Positions 8,713 through 18,110 of a stretch of DNA of 51,586 nt are shown here, piece after piece. The DNA comes from Algoriphagus faecimaris (GTDB taxonomy: Bacteria; Bacteroidota; Bacteroidia; Cytophagales; Cyclobacteriaceae). Under the pieces are notes generated by a model, which worked only from the letters and a program-made list of their open reading frames with translations, did not search any database and was not told the origin of the DNA. Every line of letters starts with the position of its first letter. Positions within the stretch are counted from its first letter, which is position 1. Made by a program: the position numbers and the translations under genes. The stretch spans positions 1-51,586 of the forward strand of contig NZ_FNAC01000037.1 of NCBI RefSeq assembly GCF_900101705.1, in the 5' to 3' direction.

Positions 8713-9125
8713 AGCGATTTTTTAACCTCTGAGGAATAAGTAATTCTGGACTTCAAAGAAGATGCTACCGAGCAGTATTTGTCCACAGAGAGGGCCACTA
8801 CTTTTGAAAATTCTTCCTCAGTAGCATTTGGCGAAACCAACACGAAGTTGAGGTGAATATCCGTATAAAAGGCCGGCACTCCCTCATTTCTATCGCCCTC
8901 TACTTCTACATAGAAATCCAGCACTTCCTTGCGCTTTTTCTTCATCATCAATACCGCATCCACAGAGGCACAGCCCCCCAAAGCGGACAAGAGTAAATCC
9001 ATAGGAGATTGGGCACGCTTTGCCGGAGCGTCATACATATCCAGTTGCACGACATTTCCCTGCTGATTGACTGCTTCGTATTCATAGTCCGCTTTCATTT
9101 GGACTCTTACATTTCTCTTTGACAT
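8709..9125 (-). CDS. OsmC/Ohr family protein
   Basis: A 138-residue protein of normal length for the OsmC family. Both reactive cysteines are in place: C52 in ALGGCASVD and C118 in VDKYCSVASSL. OsmC/Ohr proteins reduce organic hydroperoxides with dithiol donors in the cytoplasm; the YhfA-type subgroup, which this resembles in its N-terminus (QLDMYDAPAKRAQSPMDLLLSALGGCA), has no well-fixed substrate. It is the first gene of a tight minus-strand cluster leading to the hybrid kinase, which could link thiol or peroxide stress to that sensor. Confidence 0.88.
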   Translation of the reverse strand: MSKRNVRVQMKADYEYEAVNQQGNVVQLDMYDAPAKRAQSPMDLLLSALGGCASVDAVLMMKKKRKEVLDFYVEVEGDRNEGVPAFYTDIHLNFVLVSPNATEEEFSKVVALSVDKYCSVASSLKSRITYSSEVKKSL

Positions 9126-9192
9126 GTTTAGCTATTTTATACTTTAGACAGCGTCATATTACCAATTAACAATCAGCTGTTTAAAATTTTAT

Positions 9193-12100
9193 TTACATAT
9201 TTCTTCTGTATTGTCCCCCCACCTCATACAAGGAGCGGGTGATCTGACCCAATGAGCAATATTTTGCTGCTTCCATCAGCCGCTCAAAGACATTTTCATT
9301 GGCAACCGCCGCTTTTTTCAAAGCCAATAATTGTTCCTCTTCTTTTCCTGCATAAGCTTCACGAAGCTTTTTGAGGGTTTCGATTTGCGCTTCTTTTTCT
9401 TCTTGAGTAGCACGAATCACCTCACCCGGAGTCACTGTCGGTGAGCCTTCACTCGAGAGGAAGGTGTTCACCCCTATGATCGGATATTCACCGGTATGCT
9501 TGAGCATTTCGTAATGCATGCTTTCCTCCTGAATCTTTCCACGCTGATACATAGTCTCCATAGCACCTAGGACGCCTCCACGTTCTGTGATTCGGTCAAA
9601 CTCTAAATACACGGCTTCTTCTACCAAGTCGGTCAACTCCTCGATAATAAATGCTCCCTGCAGCGGGTTTTCATTCTTAGCCAAGCCTAACTCCTTATTG
9701 ATAATTAACTGAATCGCCATTGCCCTCCGAACTGATGCCTCAGTAGGCGTAGTGATTGCTTCATCGTAGGCATTGGTATGCAGGGAATTGCAATTGTCAT
9801 AAATCGCATAAAGTGCCTGAAGGGTTGTCCTGATATCATTAAAATCGATTTCCTGAGCATGCAAGGATCTTCCCGATGTCTGAATATGGTATTTGAGCAT
9901 CTGAGAACGCTCATTGGCGCCGTATTTAAGCTTCATCGCTTTGGCCCAAATTCTACGTGCTACCCTACCGATGACGGCATATTCAGGATCGATTCCATTG
10001 GAGAAAAAGAAGGATAAATTGGGTGCAAAATCGTTGACATTCATTCCACGCGACACGTAGTATTCCACATAGGTGAATCCATTGGAAAGGGTCAGAGCCA
10101 ACTGAGTAATCGGGTTGGCACCCGCCTCAGCGATATGGTAGCCTGAAATGGATACGGAATAGAAGTTTCTGACCTTTTGATCAATAAAATACTGCTGCAC
10201 ATCCCCCATCAAGCGAAGTGAAAATTCCGTGGAAAAAATACAAGTATTTTGTGCCTGATCTTCCTTCAAAATATCTGCCTGTACGGTTCCTCTTACTTTG
10301 GAGATGGTATCCGCCTTGATCTTTTCATAGATATCCTTCGGCAAAACCTGATCTCCCGACACTCCCAAGAGCATCAATCCCAAACCATCATGTCCCTCGG
10401 GGATTTCGGCATTGTAGCGAGGCCGCTCCATTCCCTTCTGCTGATAGATCGCTTCAATTTTTTGATTGACTTCTTCTTCCAACCCGTTTTCCTTAATATA
10501 CACCTCACACTGCTGATCAATCGCCGCATTCATAAAAAAGGCAGTCATCGTAGCCGCAGGGCCATTGATGGTCATGGAGACTGAGGTCATTGGATTGACA
10601 AGATTGAAACCCGAATAGAGTTTTTTGGCATCATCCAAGCAGCAAACATTCACACCTGAGTTTCCGATTTTGCCATAGATATCAGGACGGTAATCCGGAT
10701 CCTCACCATAAAGAGTCACCGAGTCAAAAGCAGTGGATAGACGCTTGGCAGGCATGTCGCGGGAGACGTAATGAAAACGCTTGTTCGTTCGCTCGGGACC
10801 ACCTTCTCCGGCAAACATCCGCGTAGGATCCTCTCCTTCTCGTTTGAAAGGAAAAACCCCTGCCGTATAGGGGAATTTACCCGGTACATTTTCTCTCAGT
10901 CCCCATTTCAACAGTTCACCCCAAGCTTCATATTTGGGAAGTGCCACTTTCGGAATCTTGGAATCTGACAAGGATCGGTGATGAGTTTTTACCTTGATTT
11001 CTTTATCTCGGACTTTAAAAATGTAATATTCCTCCCTGTATCTAGCGGCTTCTTCAGGCCAGTCTTCCAGCCACTTTTTGTTTTTAGGATCCAGATTGAG
11101 CTCTACTTGAGCGTAGACTTCCTCGAGTTCCTTTACCAGTCTATCCTTGTCCTCGATAGAGGTAGACTTGATGGTTTCGATGGATTTTTGGATGCTGTAG
11201 AGTTGCTGCGCAATTTCTTTCTGATCCTCCACCCATTGATCATAGTTTCTGTTATTTTCCGAAATCTCACTCAGGTAGCGGGTTCGGGCAGGAGGAATGA
11301 TGTAAATCTTTTCTGAATTACCTGCCGTGAGCTCAGAGGTGCTTTCCCAGTCTCCAAATTTCTCATTTACCTTACCGATGATCGCTCGGTAAAGCTCATT
11401 CATACCGGGATCATTAAACTGGGAAGCGATAGTGCCAAAAACGGGAATATCCTCATCCTTGGTCTCCCATAAGTTATGATTTCGCTTGTATTGCTTTTTG
11501 ACGTCCCGGATAGCATCCAAAGCCCCTCGTTTATCAAATTTATTCAGGGCGATTACATCCGCAAAATCAAGCATATCGATTTTCTCCAATTGAGAAGCTG
11601 CTCCGTATTCCGGTGTCATCACATAGAGCGAAAGGTCAGAATGCTCAATGATTTCAGTGTCGGATTGCCCGATTCCCGAGGTTTCCAAGATTACCATATC
11701 AAATCCAGCTGCTTTGACCGTATCCACAGCATCTTGTACATAGCGGGAAAGGGCCAAGTTAGACTGTCTTGTCGCAAGCGAACGCATAAATACGCGGGGG
11801 TGATGAATGGAGTTCATCCGGATTCTATCTCCTAAAAGTGCTCCTCCAGTCTTCCTCTTGGATGGATCCACAGAGATGATAGCCAGACTCTTGTCCTCAA
11901 AATCCATCACAAATCTCCTCACCAATTCGTCTACCAAGGAGGACTTCCCCGCTCCTCCTGTTCCCGTAATCCCCAACACAGGGATCTTAGCGTTTTTACT
12001 TTTCTCCCTAACGCTTTCCAATACGTTTTTAGCATTTTCCGGGAAGTTCTCAAAAGCAGAAATCATTCTCGCCACTTGAGGAATTTGATCCTTTGAAAAA

Positions 12101-12570
12101 TCTTCTACTTCGCTAAGTTGGTCTCCAATAGGAAAATCACAGCTTGAGACCAGGTCATTGATCATTCCCTGCAGTCCCATCGAGCGCCCATCATCCGGAG
12201 CGTAGATTCTAGTAATTCCATAGGCATGCAGTTCCTTGATTTCTTCCGGAAGGATAGTTCCTCCTCCTCCTCCAAAAATCTTGATATGACCTGCTCCTTT
12301 TTCCTGAAGTAGGTCAAACATGTATTTGAAAAACTCGACATGCCCTCCTTGATAGGAAGTAATGGCTATTGCCTGCACGTCTTCTTGAATCGCACAATCC
12401 ACAATCTCCTGCACGGAGCGATTGTGTCCTAAATGAATCACCTCACAACCAGTAGATTGGATGATACGGCGCATGATGTTGATCGCCGCATCATGCCCAT
12501 CAAAGAGCGAGGCCGCTGTGACGATACGAATGTGATTTTTGGGTTTGTAAATTTCGACTTGGGTAGTCAT
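9193..12570 (-). CDS. icmF: Fused isobutyryl-CoA mutase (IcmF)
   Basis: A 1125-residue fusion: N-terminal B12-binding domain (about 12-145, with D24-G-H26 as the cobalt-ligating histidine motif), a MeaB-like G-protein chaperone (about 190-410, P-loop GTGGAGKS at 203-210, NKFDKRG near 343), and the large acyl-CoA mutase barrel (about 545-1110, SGYH with H812). This order defines IcmF, which interconverts isobutyryl-CoA and n-butyryl-CoA. In the barrel, AQNTCIF (Q774) lines up with the VRNTYIF stretch of methylmalonyl-CoA mutase whose arginine binds the substrate carboxylate; glutamine there is the mark of an isobutyryl-type enzyme. It probably serves branched-chain acyl-CoA metabolism. A CoA-transferase/hydrolase gene is divergently placed. 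Confidence 0.93.
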   Translation of the reverse strand: MTTQVEIYKPKNHIRIVTAASLFDGHDAAINIMRRIIQSTGCEVIHLGHNRSVQEIVDCAIQEDVQAIAITSYQGGHVEFFKYMFDLLQEKGAGHIKIFGGGGGTILPEEIKELHAYGITRIYAPDDGRSMGLQGMINDLVSSCDFPIGDQLSEVEDFSKDQIPQVARMISAFENFPENAKNVLESVREKSKNAKIPVLGITGTGGAGKSSLVDELVRRFVMDFEDKSLAIISVDPSKRKTGGALLGDRIRMNSIHHPRVFMRSLATRQSNLALSRYVQDAVDTVKAAGFDMVILETSGIGQSDTEIIEHSDLSLYVMTPEYGAASQLEKIDMLDFADVIALNKFDKRGALDAIRDVKKQYKRNHNLWETKDEDIPVFGTIASQFNDPGMNELYRAIIGKVNEKFGDWESTSELTAGNSEKIYIIPPARTRYLSEISENNRNYDQWVEDQKEIAQQLYSIQKSIETIKSTSIEDKDRLVKELEEVYAQVELNLDPKNKKWLEDWPEEAARYREEYYIFKVRDKEIKVKTHHRSLSDSKIPKVALPKYEAWGELLKWGLRENVPGKFPYTAGVFPFKREGEDPTRMFAGEGGPERTNKRFHYVSRDMPAKRLSTAFDSVTLYGEDPDYRPDIYGKIGNSGVNVCCLDDAKKLYSGFNLVNPMTSVSMTINGPAATMTAFFMNAAIDQQCEVYIKENGLEEEVNQKIEAIYQQKGMERPRYNAEIPEGHDGLGLMLLGVSGDQVLPKDIYEKIKADTISKVRGTVQADILKEDQAQNTCIFSTEFSLRLMGDVQQYFIDQKVRNFYSVSISGYHIAEAGANPITQLALTLSNGFTYVEYYVSRGMNVNDFAPNLSFFFSNGIDPEYAVIGRVARRIWAKAMKLKYGANERSQMLKYHIQTSGRSLHAQEIDFNDIRTTLQALYAIYDNCNSLHTNAYDEAITTPTEASVRRAMAIQLIINKELGLAKNENPLQGAFIIEELTDLVEEAVYLEFDRITERGGVLGAMETMYQRGKIQEESMHYEMLKHTGEYPIIGVNTFLSSEGSPTVTPGEVIRATQEEKEAQIETLKKLREAYAGKEEEQLLALKKAAVANENVFERLMEAAKYCSLGQITRSLYEVGGQYRRNM

Positions 12571-13091
12571 ATGGTTGGGTTTATATCTTTATTAATCAAT
12601 AGAGGGCAGGAAATTATAGCCAAAATCGCCCTCATCAGCCTGCGAATATAAGAAATATTAGAAAGGCGAAGCTTCAAATTCCTTGCAAAAACAAAATAAT
12701 ATTTGGCTGGTATTGTTTACAAAACCGAAAGTAAAATCTTCCACCTAGCAAAAATTAGGATTAATCGAAATATTGATTGTAAGCTAAAGAATCAAAGGCA
12801 AATTGATTAATGCCCGAATATTGGTGTTTTGATTCTAATCCATGGCTCTCCACTCACATTGATAAAAAATTACACTTCCGTGAAAGCGGTCAAATCCTGC
12901 GGATCAAGTATACCAGATTGACTTTTGACTAATTATTAAAAGTAATATTGGATCAATCATTTATGAGTGATAAGAACTCAGACTTATCATCTAACCCCTA
13001 TTTTAAAAGAACAGATGCAACAGAGGAGATAATCATCCCAAAAAATTAAGATATTGAACTTTATTCCTTTTCATAGATAAACCCAAGCAAG
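12571..13091. other. 521-bp divergent intergenic region
   Basis: AT-rich spacer between the divergent IcmF and CoA-transferase genes; it must hold both promoters. I see no strong palindrome, repeat or tRNA. The one possible coding item is a 28-codon frame at 12963-13049, listed separately. Confidence 0.6.
12963..13049 (+). CDS. Possible 28-residue leader-like small ORF
   Basis: ATG-to-TAA frame of 28 codons (begins MSDKNSDLSSNPYFKRT) ending 42 bp before the CoA-transferase gene on the same strand. It is hydrophilic, with no signal peptide and no known motif. It may be a small upstream ORF or simply chance; nothing except position supports it. Confidence 0.2.
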   Translation: MSDKNSDLSSNPYFKRTDATEEIIIPKN

Positions 13092-14384
13092 ATGTTAGCC
13101 TATACCCATGCCGACGAGGCCGTTAAAATTGTTCAAAGCCATCAGCGTGTTTTTATTCATGGCAGTGCAGCCACCCCCACTACATTGATTCAGGCTTTGG
13201 CCAAAAGGAAAAACGAATTGAAAAATGTAGAATTGGTAGCCATCAGCACCTTAGGCCCCATGCCTTTAGTGGAGCCTGAGTGCAGAGACAGTTTTTTTAT
13301 GAACTCTCTTTTTGTCTCCGAGAATATCAGAAAAGCAGTCAATACAGACCAAGGAGGATATGTTCCCATTTTCTTAAGTGAAATTGGACACCTCTTTAGA
13401 AATAGAATTTTGGGGATCGACGTGGCATTTATTCATGTATCCGAACCTGACGCTCATGGATTCTGCTCTTTAGGCACTTCCGTGGATATTGCCAAACCTG
13501 CAGTGGAAACGGCCCGATTTATTGTGGCACAGGTGAATAAACAGATGCCTAGAACGCATGGAGATGGGCATATTCATATTTCAAAATTTTCTGCCGCGAT
13601 ATATGTAGATGAGCCTCTGCCAGAAGTTGATTACAGTAAAAAAATCACTGAAAAAGAAAAGCAAATCGGTCAGCACATCGCTTCCTTGATAGAGGACCGA
13701 TCTACCTTGCAAATGGGAATTGGGGCTATACCTGATGCGGTACTCAATTCCCTACACCATCACAAGGATTTGGGCATTCATACCGAGATGTTTTCCAATG
13801 GTATATTGGACCTGATGAAATCGGGCGCGGTTACTAATGCATTTAAGAAAAAACATCCCGGTAAAGTGGTCTCTGCTTTTACCACTGGATCTGCCGAACT
13901 CTATCGAGAGATCCACGACAATCCCGAGTTTTCCTTTCATGAGGCTGCCTATGTTAATGACACTGCTGTCATTCGGAAAAATCCCAAAGTAGTCTCTATC
14001 AATTCCTGCGTGGAGCTCGATCTTACAGGTCAAGTGTGCGCGGATTCTATAGGAAGTTATCACTATTCCGGAGTAGGTGGGCAAATGGACTTTATGAGAG
14101 GAGCTTCTCTATCTGTGGGCGGAAAACCTATCATGGCCTTAACTGCCTGCACCAAAAAAGGAAAGTCTAAAATCGTCCCTTTTCTCCAAGAAGGTGCAGG
14201 TGTCGTCACCACTCGAGCGCATGTGCACTACGTGGTCACTGAATATGGAATAGCTAACCTTTATGGAAAAAACCTGCGTCAGAGAGCCTATGAACTGATG
14301 AGAATAGCCCATCCTGATCATAAAGAAATGCTAGAACAATCCATCATAGATCGCTTTGGAAGCTTTGTGTACCCTTTCCGATGA
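13092..14384 (+). CDS. Acetyl-CoA hydrolase/transferase family (4-hydroxybutyrate CoA-transferase-like)
   Basis: A 430-residue family I CoA-transferase of full length. It has the fused two-domain form, with the catalytic glutamate in NSCVELDLTGQV (about residue 305) that forms the enzyme-CoA thioester, the glycine-rich GVGGQMDFMRGA that follows, and the late HYVVTEYGIANLYGK box. Members move CoA between acetate and short acyl or hydroxyacyl chains or hydrolyse acetyl-CoA. Together with the divergent acyl-CoA mutase it points to short-chain acyl-CoA metabolism. The exact acyl substrate cannot be read from the sequence. Confidence 0.9.
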   Translation: MLAYTHADEAVKIVQSHQRVFIHGSAATPTTLIQALAKRKNELKNVELVAISTLGPMPLVEPECRDSFFMNSLFVSENIRKAVNTDQGGYVPIFLSEIGHLFRNRILGIDVAFIHVSEPDAHGFCSLGTSVDIAKPAVETARFIVAQVNKQMPRTHGDGHIHISKFSAAIYVDEPLPEVDYSKKITEKEKQIGQHIASLIEDRSTLQMGIGAIPDAVLNSLHHHKDLGIHTEMFSNGILDLMKSGAVTNAFKKKHPGKVVSAFTTGSAELYREIHDNPEFSFHEAAYVNDTAVIRKNPKVVSINSCVELDLTGQVCADSIGSYHYSGVGGQMDFMRGASLSVGGKPIMALTACTKKGKSKIVPFLQEGAGVVTTRAHVHYVVTEYGIANLYGKNLRQRAYELMRIAHPDHKEMLEQSIIDRFGSFVYPFR

Positions 14385-14465
14385 TAGAATGGTTTTTTAC
14401 TGGAGTAGTTTTGAAATAATTGGCTTCTGCTTAGTTTAGCAAAATCTTCCAACCCTCATTTGCTC

Positions 14466-15812
14466 ATGGCTTCAAAAAAATATGTCTTTTTCATTTCCAT
14501 CACTGCTGCACTTGGTGGCTTTTTGTTTGGTTTTGACACAGCTGTAATATCTGGAGCAGAGCGGGCTATTCAAGAGGTTTGGCTACTCAGTGACTGGATG
14601 CATGGATTGGCTATCGCCTCCGCCTTGTATGGTACAGTGATTGGTGCACTTTTCGGTGGAATTCCCGCCGATCGATTTGGGCGAAAGCAAAGTTTACTTT
14701 GGATTGGACTACTCTATTTCATCTCTGCTACAGGTTCGGCAGCAGCTTGGGACGTAACTTCCTTCACCTTGTTCCGATTTATTGGTGGACTAGGAGTTGG
14801 CGCTTCATCGGTGGTGGCTCCTATGTATATTTCAGAAATAGCTCCTGCCAAAAACCGTGGCTTGCTAGTTGCGCTCTATCAATTTAACATCGTCTTCGGG
14901 ATAGTAATCGCTTACATCTCCAATTACCTTATCGGAACAGCCGGATTGCCCGAGGACTGGAGATGGATGCTGGCGGTAGAGGGTATCCCCGCCTTGATCT
15001 ACAGTGCCTTGATTTTTAGAATTCCTGAAAGCCCAAGATGGCTAATTTCTAAATTTAATGATCAAGTAAAAGCTCGGGCTATATTGACCCGAACCGATCC
15101 CGAGGGCGTGGATGAATCAATTCGATTGGCCATAGCTGAAGAAAAACTTCAAAAAGCAAAAGGAAGCTTTGCTGCTTTATTTAGTAGCAAATATGCTTCT
15201 AGCACCCTTTTAGCCATTATGATTGCCTTTTTCAATCAAGTATCAGGAATTAATGCCATAATTTACTTTGCCCCAAGAGTATTTGAAATGGCGGGAATTT
15301 CCACAGAAAACGCATTGATATCCACCATTGGAATCGGAATAGTCAATCTTCTGGGGACTTTTATGGGTTTGTATTTGATCGATCGCTTGGGTAGAAAAAA
15401 ATTGATGTATATCGGCTCATTTGGCTACATCATTTCCCTATCACTGATGGCTTTTAACTTTCTGGGGCCCGGTATTCCATCTTTCTGGTTGCCGATTTTT
15501 GTATTTGGATTCATCGTATCCCATGCCGTGGGGCAAGGCTCAGTCATTTGGGTATTTATTTCGGAGATGTTTCCCAATGAGCTTCGCGCTTACGGACAAT
15601 CCTTGGGATCTTTTACACACTGGATCATGGCAGCACTGATTGCCAATGTTTTCCCTTTCTTTGCCACTCAATTTGGTCCAGGATATATTTTCAGCTTCTT
15701 CGCTGTGATGATGGTGGGACAATTGATCTGGGTTCGATATAAAATGCCAGAAACTAAAGGTCGCTCCCTAGAAGAAATTCAAAAAGACTTACACAAAAAT
15801 TATGTCGCATAA
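14466..15812 (+). CDS. Sugar porter family MFS transporter
   Basis: A 12-helix carrier of about 448 residues with sugar porter (MFS_1/Sugar_tr) signatures: GGFLFGFDTAVISGA in helix 1, DRFGRKQ after helix 2, PESPRWLI before the central loop, QVSGINAIIYFAP in helix 7, DRLGRKKL after helix 8, and PETKGRSLEEIQ at the C-terminus. These proteins import monosaccharides by proton symport. ATG at 14466 is preferred; a TTG at 14460 would add two residues. Its last 11 bp overlap a fructokinase gene, so hexose, most likely fructose, is the plausible cargo. Confidence 0.92.
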   Translation: MASKKYVFFISITAALGGFLFGFDTAVISGAERAIQEVWLLSDWMHGLAIASALYGTVIGALFGGIPADRFGRKQSLLWIGLLYFISATGSAAAWDVTSFTLFRFIGGLGVGASSVVAPMYISEIAPAKNRGLLVALYQFNIVFGIVIAYISNYLIGTAGLPEDWRWMLAVEGIPALIYSALIFRIPESPRWLISKFNDQVKARAILTRTDPEGVDESIRLAIAEEKLQKAKGSFAALFSSKYASSTLLAIMIAFFNQVSGINAIIYFAPRVFEMAGISTENALISTIGIGIVNLLGTFMGLYLIDRLGRKKLMYIGSFGYIISLSLMAFNFLGPGIPSFWLPIFVFGFIVSHAVGQGSVIWVFISEMFPNELRAYGQSLGSFTHWIMAALIANVFPFFATQFGPGYIFSFFAVMMVGQLIWVRYKMPETKGRSLEEIQKDLHKNYVA

Positions 15813-16677
15813 GGTAATCGTATTTGGAGAAATGCTCTGGGACTGTCTCCCAAGCGGAGATGTACCGGGAGGAGCGCCGATGAATGTCGCCCTTCACCTG
15901 CATCAATTAGGTAAAAACACCCAATTGATCTCGGCCGTGGGAACCGATGAACGCGGCGAAAAACTAATTCAATTCTACAAGCAGTACGGGGCTTCAGATG
16001 CCCTGATACAGCTCAAATCAGAACAGGAGACCTCCCGAGTTTTGGTCGATAAGACAGACCCAGAAAATATTAAATACACCATACTTTCGCCCGTAGCTTG
16101 GGATTATATCGATCTGACTCCGGAAAACAAAGAAGCGGTACGCTCCTCTGACGCTTTTGTGTTTGGGACACTTTCAGTAAGAAATACACATAGTTTAAAA
16201 AGTCTACTCGCACTGCTGCATGAAGCCGAGTTCCGGGTTTTCGATGCTAATTTGCGTCCTCCTTTTTATGATTTTGAGGTGATAGAGACCCTTTTGGCCT
16301 ATACCGATGTGCTCAAGATCAATGAAGATGAACTTGAGGCTTTTGGCGATTACTTCAATACCAAAGCGGATCCTTTGAGTTTATGTCAGTTTTTGGATAC
16401 TCATTTTCCAGTAGACCTGATTTGCATCACTTTAGGTTCCAAGGGTGCTATGATTTATCAAAAGGGTAAAATCATCAATCATCCGGGCTACAAAATCCAA
16501 GTAGAAGACAGTATAGGCGCCGGGGACGCTTTTTTGAGCGGCTTTGTCAAAACCTACCTGGATGGTCAAAGCATAGCCGAAGTACTTGATTTTTCCTGTA
16601 AACTAGGAGCCTTCGTAGCGACGCAAAAGGGTGGAACTCCACGCTACCAACTAGAGGATCTTTCCAAAATCAACTAA
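15802..16677 (+). CDS. PfkB-family carbohydrate kinase, probable fructokinase
   Basis: A 291-residue ribokinase-family sugar kinase. GGAPMNVALHLHQLG near residue 28 is the substrate-side motif typical of fructokinases, and VEDSIGAGDAFLSGF near residue 235 is the second PfkB signature with the catalytic aspartate (GAGD). It would phosphorylate fructose (or a related ketose) with ATP in the cytoplasm. It overlaps the sugar porter by 11 bp, so uptake and phosphorylation are made together. Confidence 0.9.
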   Translation: MSHKVIVFGEMLWDCLPSGDVPGGAPMNVALHLHQLGKNTQLISAVGTDERGEKLIQFYKQYGASDALIQLKSEQETSRVLVDKTDPENIKYTILSPVAWDYIDLTPENKEAVRSSDAFVFGTLSVRNTHSLKSLLALLHEAEFRVFDANLRPPFYDFEVIETLLAYTDVLKINEDELEAFGDYFNTKADPLSLCQFLDTHFPVDLICITLGSKGAMIYQKGKIINHPGYKIQVEDSIGAGDAFLSGFVKTYLDGQSIAEVLDFSCKLGAFVATQKGGTPRYQLEDLSKIN

Positions 16678-16755
16678 ACCACCTAAATAGGATTGAAGAA
16701 GAGGTAATCTCAGAACATCTTTATCTTTGTCTCTGCTTCACCTAAACCCATTAAT

Positions 16756-18006
16756 TTGCGCTATTTAGCATTTTTCAAATCCCATTTGGAACTCATCATC
16801 TTTGGGGTGATGATGACTACGCTGTCGAGTTTTGGACAGACTTTTTTACTGTCGCTTTATGTGCCTTTTTTGATGGATGAATTCAGTATCAGCAATTCTG
16901 AGATCAGTTCGTTTTACGGAATAGCCACCATCGTATCAGCTACAATACTTCCCAAGCTTGGAAAATACATCGATGTCATTCCATTGAAAAAGTACACTGC
17001 GTACACGACTGTTATCTTCCTTTGCTCCCTCTTTTACATGAGCGTCAATACAGTGTGGTGGGGTTTACCCATTGCTTTTTTTGGCCTTAGGCTAGCAGGT
17101 CAGGGTCTTTATACCCATATTTCCATTACTAGCATGTCGAGGTATTTCACCCTTAATCGGGGAAAAGCCATCAGTTTGGCTTCACTCGGTCATCCCCTTG
17201 GTCAAGCGGTTTTTCCAGCGCTGATACTCATTCTAATTACACAGATCGGTTGGAGGGAGTCACTTTGGGTCAATGCCGGGATTACTGCTGTGATTATTTT
17301 TGGTTTTTTGGCCTTTGTCCTCAAGGACAAACACCTAGTCACTGAGGAGAGTAACGAAAAGGAAGAAACAACGACCCCTTCATCAAATGTTACCTTGCGT
17401 CAGCGAGACATCCTCAAGACAAGAGCCTTTTGGATTTTGGCACCTAATATGTTTTTTCTTTCCTTCACGATTACCGGATTGTTCTTTTTCCAGTTTTCGA
17501 TTGTGGAGTTTAAAGGCTGGGACCCCGCATTGATAGCTGGAGGTCTGACTGTCTATGCCTTGGCAAGTTCAGGTAGCATTCTTTTGGCTGGTCCGCTCAT
17601 CGATCAGCACTCTGCCAAGACCTTTTTTCCCTATTACCTGTACCCCTTTCTCTTTGCGCTTCTCCTGATATTATTTTCCTCGAGAGGCTGGGTGATATTC
17701 CCCTATATGATTCTGCTAGGCATAAGCGGGGGATTTGGAAGTGCGACAGTAGCAGCCTTGCAAGTTGAATTTTTTGGGCAGAAACAAATCGGAGCGGTAA
17801 GAAGCGTTTTTACTTCCTTGATGGTATTGAGTTCGGCAGCGGGTCCAGCAGCTTTTGGATTGATTTTAGATTTGGGACTTTCTTATGTTGGGGTCTTTAT
17901 TTTCAGTATTCTACTAGCCGTATTTGTGATTATTCAGTCCATGCGGGTGATTCCTAGCTATCGTTTGGCCAAGTGGAAATATCATATTTTGAAGAAAAAA
18001 GGCTGA
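16756..18006 (+). CDS. MFS transporter, substrate unknown
   Basis: A 416-residue, 12-helix major facilitator with no sugar-porter signature; the general pattern (YVPFLMDEFSISNSEISSFYGIATI in helices 1-2) resembles the oxalate/formate-type and related anion carriers, but the substrate cannot be assigned. It begins with TTG; the first ATG codons downstream (about 17 codons in) would cut into the first helix, so TTG is favoured. A TATCTTTG box at 16722-16729 could be its -7 promoter element. It is 78 bp after the fructokinase. Confidence 0.8.
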   Translation: MRYLAFFKSHLELIIFGVMMTTLSSFGQTFLLSLYVPFLMDEFSISNSEISSFYGIATIVSATILPKLGKYIDVIPLKKYTAYTTVIFLCSLFYMSVNTVWWGLPIAFFGLRLAGQGLYTHISITSMSRYFTLNRGKAISLASLGHPLGQAVFPALILILITQIGWRESLWVNAGITAVIIFGFLAFVLKDKHLVTEESNEKEETTTPSSNVTLRQRDILKTRAFWILAPNMFFLSFTITGLFFFQFSIVEFKGWDPALIAGGLTVYALASSGSILLAGPLIDQHSAKTFFPYYLYPFLFALLLILFSSRGWVIFPYMILLGISGGFGSATVAALQVEFFGQKQIGAVRSVFTSLMVLSSAAGPAAFGLILDLGLSYVGVFIFSILLAVFVIIQSMRVIPSYRLAKWKYHILKKKG

Positions 18007-18110
18007 AATCCCAGGAACGCGCCCCTCCTTTTTAAAAACCATTCATCCCTTTTTGCAACTTTGTTTCACTTTTTGTGGTTTAATGCTCAAAAGGACTCTA
18101 TTTTTGAGGC

